Of a DNA stretch of 64,000 bases, positions 12,520-21,997 are shown piece after piece. Made by a program: the position numbers and the translations under genes. Source of the DNA: Corynespora cassiicola. Its lineage: Eukaryota > Ascomycota > Dothideomycetes > Pleosporales > Corynesporascaceae. Below the pieces are notes generated by a model. The model ran no database searches and was not told the DNA's origin. It worked only from the letters and a program-made list of their open reading frames with translations. The DNA lies in NCBI GenBank assembly GCA_022059125.1, contig JAEUWY010000012.1, forward strand, positions 1,488,001-1,552,000, read 5' to 3'. Within the stretch, counting starts at the first letter, position 1; every line of letters begins with the position of its first letter.

Positions 12520-13088
12520 TTACCCGATGCACTTGAACCAGCAGCCGAATCGCTTGCTCTGAAAGATGGCAGGGTCAGTATCACCAGCATCGAAATTATG
12601 ACCCCAAAGCCACTCACTCTAGATCCACCGTTACTACTCTTGGGCTTGGGGTCATTCCACAGGGCGCCATTGCATCCAAAGTCCATGTCTTTGGACTGGT
12701 ACTCATTCCAGTTGTGTGTGGCGTTTCCGTGCGTGTTATTGTACTTCCAGCCAAAGTAGATGACGCCCTCGGGGTTGATGCCGTTGGCACGAGGCGAGAA
12801 GATGGAAAGGTAGTCGTCGATGCCCTTGCCCTGGACCTTCAAGAAGACAGGGTCGTTCCATGTGATGAGGCCGCCGGTAGGATTAGGCGAGATGACGCCC
12901 TCGGGAGAATCGATGGGTAAAACCTCTGCGTAGCCCTCGATGGTGGAGGCGTGGCAGACTTCGGTGATGGAGACATCAAAGGAACATTTAGTTCCCTCTC
13001 CGGCTGCCCCAAGTCCGCCTCCTACGGATGCAGGGGCGGCGACTGCAGCAGCAGCGAGAGACAGCAGGGCGATCAGCTTGAAAGTCAT
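12520..13088 (-). CDS. Small secreted cysteine protein, SSP-C
   Basis: Exons 13088-12618 and 12558-12520 (169 aa). Signal peptide MTFKLIALLSLAAAAVAAP, then a Gly-rich linker. Family marks: CSFDVSITEVC (C-x9-C), HNWNEY, CNGALW, and a last exon SKRFGCWFKCIG placed after an Arg codon at a phase-0 intron with a GTGAGT donor, 59 nt. Without splicing, the frame would run on into low-quality sequence. This member has only five Cys, because the partner Cys after the CNGALW block is missing; an odd number means at least one is unpaired or makes an intermolecular bond. A DYLSIF stretch aligns with DGFLTI of SSP-D, suggesting these two are the closest pair. Function unknown. Confidence 0.72.
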
Positions 13089-14293
13089 CGTAATAGTTGA
13101 GAGCGTAATTTTCCTGGGGTGCAGCTTTGGTGATTACGAAGTATAAGAAATGGACAAGGAGGAGCACTAGGAGAGAGTTGTAGTTTTGGTGATAGCGAGG
13201 AGTGAGGAATTGTTGAGGAGCACTAGTAGAGAGGTGCGATCAAGTGATATAGGGAAGTTATATCTATACGGTGAGAAGAGGGGCAGATACCGTGTGAATG
13301 TAAGAACCAAAAAGTTAAGAGAAAGACACAGTTAACAACTTAGAAAGAGAAGATAAAAGCAAATGGTAGTTTTTAGGTGAATAATCACAGAAAGACGTAA
13401 AATAAGCGAAAGGAACTGGGGATGCACTGTATGGCCATGTGTCATAGCAAATTCGATATTTGGCCCACATCCAAAGTCAGTCTGCTTAGAGTAAAATTTT
13501 CTCTCTCCTTTTGAATCTGATATGGTCCATATTCGATTCTCCTTTAGGTACGTATCGGGAGTTCCCAATGAATAACGTGCCTTAATCATAGCCTGGTGTT
13601 GGGAATAACATATTCGCGTCGGCATAAGGTTCAGGTCTAATCAAACATGTATTGATGGCAAATGAGCATCGGAACAGGGATTTTGTTGGCTGTTGGATAG
13701 AGCTTAGAGTTCCAGGCCAGTGTTGTACGACAGGTACTGAGCTCAAGCCAGGCCACAAATTTAACGAAGAATAGACCGGCTAAAGAAACATTAGGATACC
13801 CTTTCACGAGTCACCTGAAACGGTCACATCTGCAACGGAAGCACATATATACAGAAAAAAAGCTGCTGATTGTCTAATAGGTATGCGGAAGATGCTAAAA
13901 GAATTAGGGACCTTGAATAGAGTACGAGTTTTGACCCCAGCTGGGCCACCCGTGAGTAACACAATGCCTCCACTTGGGTTCTTGTTTTTAAATGAGCCTC
14001 TATACATGATATGGTTTAATGGAATCTACATATTACGCTACTGATAACCTCATTTCACTTTCGGCACAGTGTGTGTTGGGTCTTTGATTGACTTGACACT
14101 GCCCCTGCACCTTTGTTTGCTTGCCAAGCTCACGCTCTTCACCAGTCTGGTTATTTAACAGCCCAACAATGGCACAAACGCACACATGGAATTCCCGAAC
14201 ACTTTGGCTTTTGTCTTCATTGGCTCTATCCACCTCTCTCAGTCAGTTTAATTTGTGACGGCTAGACCACCAAGTCATCTCGTCCGAGTCGCA
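13089..14293. other. Intergenic between divergent SSP-C and SSP-D
   Basis: Contains both promoters. A tandem imperfect repeat lies next to the SSP-C start (13120-13235). On the minus strand near 13440-13560 a short frame reads YSKQTDFGC, resembling YQSKDMDFGC of SSP-C, and may be a relic copy. Otherwise I see nothing coding. Confidence 0.4.
13120..13235. repeat. Imperfect ~58 bp tandem duplication upstream of SSP-C
   Basis: Two units start with GCTTTGGTGAT and GTTTTGGTGAT and end with GAGGAGCACTAGGAGAG and GAGGAGCACTAGTAGAG. The spacing between matching blocks is close to 57-60 bp. It covers the promoter or 5' untranslated region of SSP-C. Confidence 0.6.
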
Positions 14294-14877
14294 ATGAAGC
14301 CTCTCGTTTTCTTCAGTCTTGCTACGGCTGTAATGGCGACACCGTTGACCACGACCAATCATTATTCCGCTACAACAGAACCTGACCATTTCGTGGCGGC
14401 CGTCTGCAGCTTTCACTTGAAAGTAGTGGAGCAATGTGTACCACGCAAAGGGAGCGGGGCGGCGAAATACGACCTGAAGACAACGACTATCATCGATTCA
14501 ATCATCAAGAACAACGGCACAAAGTTTATGATTGTTAATACTGAAGGAAGGCCTGATGAGGTCACATTCCCCTCGGGGCCCAGGAAGTATCTCGACGGGT
14601 TCCTCACGATCCATGGGCCCAACATTGTGGACAAGATTGCATTCAGCCATACCGACATTGACGACCCTTACAAAACTTTTGATTCAACCTGGAGTGAAGA
14701 CAATACGAGTGGGCCTAGTCGTTGCGAGGTCGGTGCTTGGACTTTGGGAGATTTGGGTTGTGGAACGCGCAGGCCGAATCTGGCCAAACGGGTAAAGACT
14801 GGAAAGCAACGGCGCTACGGGAGCTAGAGACTAACACGAAGCAGGACCATCAGATGGACTGTTTCTTCGAGTGCTAA
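14294..14877 (+). CDS. Small secreted cysteine protein, SSP-D
   Basis: Exons 14294-14791 and 14845-14877 (176 aa). The start at 14294 opens a signal peptide (MKPLVFFSLATAVMATP). Family marks: CSFHLKVVEQC (C-x9-C), STWSED, CEVGAW, and last exon DHQMDCFFEC followed directly by the stop. The 53 nt last intron is phase 0 after an Arg codon, with donor GTAAAG, branch-like CTAAC and a CAG acceptor, as in the three other members. Six Cys, all of which could pair. Two N-glycosylation sequons (NGT, NTS). Function unknown; extracellular and possibly effector-like by inference. Confidence 0.75.
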
Positions 14878-16221
14878 GCTCGAAATGGGAATTGATTACA
14901 CCCACAGTGACATCTAGGGATCGTTGAGCTTGGGCAAGCCTGCAAGTATGGCCTGCTGGGAGGTTATCTAGTGGTAGGGTACTAAGGTAGCTGTATTTCT
15001 CAAGGGCACAATCTTACGGAGTCACTAGAATGAATCAATCAAATCTTCTGATCTCAACTGTTCGCATGGAGCTCCAAGAAGAGCTATATTGCATCTGTAG
15101 CGTCGCTGATGTTCGCTACAAGTCCCTTCTTAAGAGCCATGCAGATCACTTGACACCCAGCCTACAACTGGGACGGACCGACCATGTCGGGCCCTTGCCC
15201 ATCGTCTGAGCACAGTCATGACACTGATCCTGCAATCCTCTAGATTTGTGCCTGAGCTCACTCTCCGTCCTTTCCTCCCTTGTAAGGGCCCGCTCGTCGT
15301 GCTCGTCGTTTACGAACGGATTGCCTTCTAGACAGACCATTCTGGTGATGCACGGTAACTTCAGTCGTACAGCACGGTGCAGGTTCATGGCCCAAGCACT
15401 CCAGACTGGACCGGCTTGAGCAGAATGAAATTGGCAATATTGATTGGTGTCTAGTGCTACCACGCTGCCAAGGCGCCGGCCTGCGGTTTGGATGGTGGCT
15501 CATTTCGAAAAGTGTCGTGGGCCTCGCACCGGCGGTGTTAGCAGGCCAGATGGCCCAAGGGCGGACCTCGCTCACGATGCACGAGTCTTGTTGTTGTCGT
15601 GGTAGCTCGGCAGTTGGCTGGGCGCTGTCGTCATGCGGCCGGCCGGACTCGGAGCACGGGCCGGGACGAGTCGGCGGAGTCGAGGACGAAAACAAGCAAA
15701 ACTGGGAGGGCAGCGTCTATGTATGACGATGGGCAGATGCGCTGGCACCCGGGCGACGGCATGCCGACCGCTCAAGTAGTCGCCCATGCGGCTGATAGGG
15801 CGGAGGGTCAGATCAAGCTCTCGGACACGGCGCTCGGGCCCCCGGGAGCTTGTCAGGCACCGTGGCAACGGCGGGTGTTTATCGACAAAGCCAGCTTATC
15901 CCCCGCGGCCTCTTCCAGAAGGCCCAACGCCCAATTTCGAGGCCCACACAGCAGTCAATATTACTGTCCTCCGTCTCCGCAATTATTCGACTCTTAGCTG
16001 CATGCACTTCGGCCGCTGCCTCGCCTGCCTCGCCTGCCTCGCTCTCTCCACGCGCGTCCTACGCGACACCCAGGCAGCTGCTCGGCCTATCTTATCTGCG
16101 CGCTAGCTACACCACGCCTTAAAGTTCCAAAACAACAACGTTACTGCACGTTGCGCTTTCTCTGACAAACGGCGCGCCACCTCCGCAACCAAGCAAGCAC
16201 CCAGCCAGCCTCGCCGACGAC
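14878..16221. other. Intergenic
   Basis: The left half is ordinary; the right half (15450-16220) is GC-rich with CTCGCCTGC repeats near 16018-16045, and serves as the CDC14 promoter and 5' untranslated region. Open frames here have no recognisable motifs. Confidence 0.4.
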
Positions 16222-17213
16222 ATGGACCAGCTGCTCTCCCTCTCCTTCGACAACATCTCGTCGCTCGACACGCAGAAGATCCGGAAGGGCCTGCGGCAGA
16301 TCGAAGGCCTCCTGGCCCAGATATGCCTCTCCGGCTCGAGATCGAAGCCAGCCACGCCCGCCCACCGCCGCAATGCCTCCGCAATCAGCCCCGGCGAGCA
16401 GCAGCAGCATTCGCCGCCAAAGAAGCTGGGCCAGCTGACCGAGGACCCTGCATTCAGAGAGTTCTTCCGGTCGCAGGAGGGCTTTGAGTTCAATGGTGAG
16501 CATTAGACCAGCTCCTGATCCATGACGAGACGCATACTGACTCGACGCGCCCAGTCGCATCACGCGTCGCCGACTGCCTCGACAGACTCCTGGGCATGCA
16601 GAGCAGCAGAGGTATTGCGCCCACCGACGAATCTTTGGACCCGACGCCAGTTAACACGATCCGAATAGGTGGCCAGAACGACCTCCTCATTCTCTCAGCC
16701 CTCTCCAACCTGCAGGGCCTCTTGCTCCTACACCCGCCGTCGCGCAGGATCTTCGGCCGCGAATCGCGCATGAACTTGCTCCTTGACCTCCTCGACCCCT
16801 ACAACTGCCCCGCCATTCAGTCTGCCGCCCTGCTGGTGCTGGTCACGGCCCTCGTCGGCACTCCGCAGAACACGCGCGCATTCGAGCACATGGACGGCCT
16901 CCTCACCATCACAAACCTGTTCAAGGATGACGAGACGGTCAAGGGCGTCAAGGTGAAGCTGCTGGAGTTTCTGTACTTCTACCTGATGCCCGAAGGCCCA
17001 GAGTGTGACGAGTCACCGCGGAGTTCCAGCAGATTGGTCGGTGCATTCGCAAGACGGTCCAGCACCGTGAGCGGCGACGATGGCGGCAGTGCCCCCAAGA
17101 TCACCCGGACGCAGGCGGAGAAACGAGACATGCTGGCGCAATACATTAGCAATGTGGATGCGCTGGTGCAAGACTTGCAAGACTCTGCGCCATTCCACGA
17201 CGGCGACGACTGA
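16222..17213 (+). CDS. Cell division control protein 14, septation initiation network component (fission-yeast Cdc14 type)
   Basis: Exons 16222-16495 and 16555-17213 (310 aa), joined in phase 1. The start region MDQLLSLSFDNISSLDTQKI followed by RKGLRQIEGLLAQICLS is the family signature, and the helical core continues as ILSALSNLQGLLLLHPPSRR and AALLVLVTALVGTPQNTR. The fission yeast homologue binds the kinase Sid1 in the septation initiation network at the spindle pole body. It is unrelated to the budding yeast Cdc14 phosphatase despite the name. A Ser-rich stretch near residue 275 precedes a helical C-terminus. Coding region has higher GC than the flanking DNA. Confidence 0.85.
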
Positions 17214-18976
17214 TTTCGCGTGGGACCAGCGTGAGCAGAAGGGCGAGTATCGACACTTCTCCTGAACATCTTTCTTTGTTTATTTATTTATTTTGCTGTT
17301 TTTATTTCACCACTACTGGTCGATATGTCATCCTCTGCTTTGTTTTTCCTTGGATCCTAGTCAATCTGGCGTTCAGGGTCACGGAGAATCTGGGCAATTG
17401 GATCATCTTGCAAGCGTCATGGCGGGCGTATTTCTTTGGGTTTCCTCGTTGCTCCAATTGGTGGGCATTGATGCATAGCATGGGTGGTCGTTCGCTGTAA
17501 TACCAGTTTCCTTTGGAGTTTTTGCTTGCTAGACAGGGATACCACTGCTCAGGTCCAGGGGCGTTTCTTGTACCAGTATGGACAGCTGAGGAGTTTGAAT
17601 TGACAACACATCTTTGCTACCGGGGTCGCCCTACGGTGAGTGGTGATGTGGCACACGCGACCATGTTGGCTGACTCGGGGGTGATCAACAAAGGGAAAAA
17701 GCAGGCAGCAACAGCGAATAAATTCTTATCCAAGAGAAAGCCCTCCGGATCACCTGGAACCAAAATCAACCAGATTGTGGCAAGATTTTCTACCCGTCCT
17801 TCTAGCCCTGCCGTCGGAGAAATACGGGCCATGCTTTGGAAGCCGTTCCAGCATCGTGTCAGCCAAATGTAGCCTTGGTCAGCTATTTGGTTGCAGGCCG
17901 GCGTCAGCAAAGTACCGCAGCCGAGCTTGCTTGGCTCAAAACAGTTTAGCCGCCCTCGCCAGGTCACATTATCACCCTACTGCATGCTGCGACGGACCAA
18001 AATGCAAAGACTCGACGAGTGAGCTTCACCTTGGCCCCAGCTTCCGGAGCGATACGGCCCATACGATCACGCCCGCGTACACGGCGCCCGACAGACCGGA
18101 TGCGCGGAAAGTCCAAGGCCCGAGGCGCGCAAATCATGGCGAAGCGATAGACAGCCCTGCTGTTGTGAGCCGGCAGGCATCGGCAACTAGTCCTATTATG
18201 TCCTCTGGCCTCAAGCATCTTCTCAGAAGGGTCGCGTGCTCTGCGCCATCCATTCACACTCTAGGCGCCCGTGAGAATGACTGCATCGCCGCTCGAAATG
18301 CAGCTGAACGGCGTTGCTCAAGCAAGAAGGGGTGCCTATGCGGGCGAGGATAATCGACAGGCTTGACTATCCCATGTACGCCTGTAGCACGACTTGTCCA
18401 ATGACGCAGTCCGACATAAAAGACGAGAGGTTCCGGTCTCGACGTCAAGACCGGATGTCGGCCGTTTTGCAACAGCGATCTGGATCTTGAGAAAGCTTCG
18501 TCCGAGGAACCGCGAGGAATGGGCAGCCGCTTCTTCTAGTCTACTTTCTAATCTCCGTCTTTCCCGCTGCCTCACTGGTGCATCATAAGCTGCCTGCCCA
18601 AAGTAATCATATATTACTATTCTCCCTGCCGTCATTCTTTCCTCGCCTTTTTTGCCCTCGCGTGCCTTGTTGCCCCCTTCTTATCCTCTGAATCAAGAGT
18701 TGAAGGGCGCCTTGCCATCCGCCGCCCCCCGGACAGCACTGCATATATTGAATCACCGACCTGACAGCTACCCTGGTCTACCCCACCAATACCCGCAACT
18801 CAAGGGAATATAAGCCTTAGGTACCCTTAAAGAGCGCCGGCGGCTCCAATCTCTAGGCAAACGTTCCGCTTTACCCTGCGCCGCCTACATCTACGTAGCT
18901 GTCCTGCGCCACCAGCAGACGCGTCGCACAGGCAAAACTCCTCTCCCGCCCGACCACTCTCCAGACATCAGTCATC
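17214..18976. other. Intergenic 1.8 kb
   Basis: CDC14 3' region on the left and the promoter of the PAP2 gene on the right. Open frames on both strands lack motifs and mutually overlap. I see no supported gene. Confidence 0.4.
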
Positions 18977-20367
18977 ATGGGCGCTGGAGCTTTTATCGAA
19001 CCGCTTGTAGTGGTGACTTTATTGTTTGGTGGAACGTGGATCAATCGGAACACCGACTATCGTATATTCGACCGTCGTCGATCTCCTAATCGGTCCCCTC
19101 GCTCTTTTTCCCCAGACTCGATCGGATCCGGTCATTCCAGTCCTCGATCAAGCTCATCACTGCTTGATCGAGCTTCGTCGCCTTCCCTGCTCACACCCCA
19201 AGAGCCGAAATGGAGAAAAAGAGAGCTTCAGATTTTTGGTTTCCGCAAGGAAGTCGTGTCACCAAACACGAGGAGGTTCCAGGGTTACTTTCTTAGCAGA
19301 CTTCTTAAGAAATTCCCTTTCCTGGTGGAAGCATGGTATTGGGCATTGATTTATTGGGTAGGTATTTTTTTTTTCAATTGTTTCTAGGTACCCCTACTGA
19401 TGCGTCCCAGGTATACCAACTCGGTCGCGCTTTTTCGGCGGTGACTCTTGTAGAGGGCACTGTCAATGTTGCGAGACAACACGCTCTACAGCTGATCCAT
19501 CTCGAACAACGCCTCCATATCTTTTTCGAACTGGATATACAACACTGGTTCCTAAAACATCCAGTCCTTCTCCACTGGACCAACCGTACCTATTCCTTTA
19601 TCCACATCCCAGGCACCATCCTATTCCTAGTGTGGCTCTATTATCATACTACCACCCGTAACCGCCTTGACATGTCACTTCCTACCAAGAACTTTGGCGA
19701 AACCGGTGGATCGCCTGCCGGACCCAAGCTTTACGCTGCTCGCCGTCGAACAATGGCCGTGTGCAACCTCCTAGCCTTCATCGTCTTCACCCTCTGGCCC
19801 TGTATGCCCCCTCGCCTCCTATCCGACCCCGACGTTCCCGGCGACATCGGCAAAGAAGCCCGCAGCTACGGGTTCGTGGACACTGTGCACGGCGCCGAGG
19901 GCGAAAGCTCCGTCTGGACGCAGAACAAGTTCTGCAACCAGTATGCCGCCATGCCGTCGCTACACTTTGGATACTCCCTCTTGATCGGCTTGACCATCTG
20001 CACCATTCCTCTTGCGCCACAGCATCGTCGCACGCGTTCTGTGTCGCTGCGGGGCCTTCGCTTCCGTCTGCCGTCCCCGCGGCGCCTTGCTTGCCTCCTT
20101 ATCGGTATCGCGTACCCTACCATCATTCTCATTGCTATCATTGCGACTGCGAATCACTTTATTCTGGACGCCGTGGCAGGGGCCATGGTCTGCGGCGTTG
20201 CGTGGACGGGGAACAGGGTTTTGTTGAACTTACTGCCCCTTGAGGATTACTTCCTCCTGTTGGTCAGGATTCACAAGCCCGAGAGGAGAGTCGTCTTCTA
20301 TGACGGTGATGAGGAGGAGGAAATCGAACGGGAGAGGGTTGCTGCAAAGAGGGTTGTTGTTGACTAA
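18977..20367 (+). CDS. PAP2-superfamily integral membrane protein (inositolphosphotransferase/Aur1-like class)
   Basis: Exons 18977-19357 and 19411-20367 (445 aa), phase-0 join ALIYW/VYQLGRAF across a 53 nt intron holding a ten-base T run. The first segment is hydrophobic, followed by a Ser/Arg-rich loop, then several membrane spans. PAP2-type catalytic motifs are visible: MPSLHFGYSLLIG (His of C2) and ANHFILDAVAGA (His/Asp of C3), about 70 residues apart. This spacing and the SLHFG form are those of the PAP2_3 branch that includes inositol phosphorylceramide synthase. The substrate is not determined by the sequence: phosphatase or phosphotransferase are both possible. The C-terminus is acidic (DGDEEEEIER). 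Confidence 0.78.
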
Positions 20368-21370
20368 AGGGCTAAAGTACCTGCGGGTGTGTCAAGAAGA
20401 AGAAGTAATGTTGTAATGATGGAGATGCTGCATTCTTAATGTCTCGTTCTAGAGGGTACTCGCGTTTTTAAGCGTTCTAATCGTTGCAATAGATGATTAG
20501 TAGGAGGTTAGATACCCCTGTCGTTATGGAAATTATCAGATTTAATTCCACCTCAACGGAGCGATTCCAAGTAGATTTGTCTTTTTGGTATTTTTCTTGA
20601 GATATCCTAGCAAGAGATCTCGTAGAGACTCTGAGATACTGCACCACGGTAGTCAGAGGTTGGCAGTAGGATTCGCACTCGCGTCCGTATTGATCCTTCT
20701 CGCGTATAGTGCGGGCACTACTACCTATACGTATACGAGACGTAGCAAGGCATATTCTTCTACCAAGCTTCTTCTTTTTTCCTGGGGAAAAATAATTGCG
20801 GCAAGCCCAGAGATTACAAGGAACGAATGGTTTCAGGTGACGCACCACACCTCGTGTCGTGGTGGCGGAGCAAAGATACACTTACCGAAATCTTGTCTTT
20901 GACGCTATGGGTTCCAGAACCACATCGCGGATACAGGATCTTTTATGTGCTTTTCCAAAATTATGGCAGTCTTGAAAGCTATCCTTCATTCCATGATAGA
21001 GGGCACATCTCGTCAGGCGTAAAATTTTGTCGACTTGACCTCATATCAAAGTCATTCTATGCCCAGGAAATTAACTATAAAATTTGAGTTTTGATAAAAT
21101 TTCTGGAGAGAGTACTTTTCTTCTTCTTTTGCGCCAACTCTGCGAGATGGTCATAGACTTCAAAGGTCGTGGGAGACTGAGTCCCATAGTTGCCACCAAT
21201 CAGTGGACCCGAAAACTTGGCGCTGGATTAACCATATACGGACTAGCGCACCCACGCACCAGCAAAATTGCCCAAACCCCTCGCAAGCTTCGCGATTGAC
21301 CTCCCAAATCTCACCACACACTCGGCGTAGGATATCCACTTCTTTGCGCTCTCCCACACTCACATTCAAA
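20368..21370. other. Intergenic
   Basis: AT-rich 1 kb between the PAP2 gene and the eL22 gene. The last 150 bp hold pyrimidine-rich stretches typical of a ribosomal protein promoter. Short open frames have no motifs. Confidence 0.4.
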
Positions 21371-21997
21371 ATGGCTCCCGGACCTGTATGTACACTGCTT
21401 TGCTGTCCGCTGGGCTGAGCATGGCTCGCTGGCGCTATGAGAACAGTAGGCTAAGTGCAATTGTAGAAGACCACCGCCGCTAAGGGCAAGAAGGGCCAGA
21501 AGGTCACCAAGAAGGTATGTCGCGCGGTCAATCCCCGATGCGATTGTCTGGATGCGCCGCTAACCCTATGCCCAGTTCATCATCAACTGCTCGCAGCCCG
21601 TCAACGACAAGATCTTCGACATCCAGGCCTTCGAGAAGTTCCTTCACGACCGCATCAAGGTCGAGGGCCGCACCGGCAACCTCGGCGACAACATCCAGAT
21701 CTCCCAGCAGGCCGATGGCAAGATCGAGGTCATTGCCCACCAGGAGTTCTCTGGCCGCTACTTGAAGTACCTGTACGTCAAACCCATCATACCCGCGGGT
21801 GCCTCGGAACACCGCGCTCGAGGGAGAGAAAAAGAAAGTTGTGGACACCTTTGGCTGACTTGTACCGCAGTACCAAGAAGTTCCTCAAGAAGCAGCAGCT
21901 CCGTGACTGGCTCCGCGTCGTCTCCACCTCCAAGGGTGTGTACGAGCTCCGCTTCTTCAACGTCGTCAACGACGACGCTGAGGAGGATGACGAGTAA
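21371..21997 (+). CDS. RPL22: 60S ribosomal protein eL22
   Basis: Four exons: 21371-21385, 21467-21514, 21576-21772 and 21871-21997 (128 aa). Exon 1 is only 15 nt and encodes MAPGP. Donors are GTATGT, GTATGT and GTACGT with AG acceptors, all in frame. The protein reads [34 protein letters not shown] and a [16 protein letters not shown] block, all diagnostic of eL22, and ends in the acidic tail DDAEEDDE typical of the family. Length matches the usual ~125 residues. Intron density at the 5' end is normal for fungal ribosomal protein genes. Confidence 0.95.
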
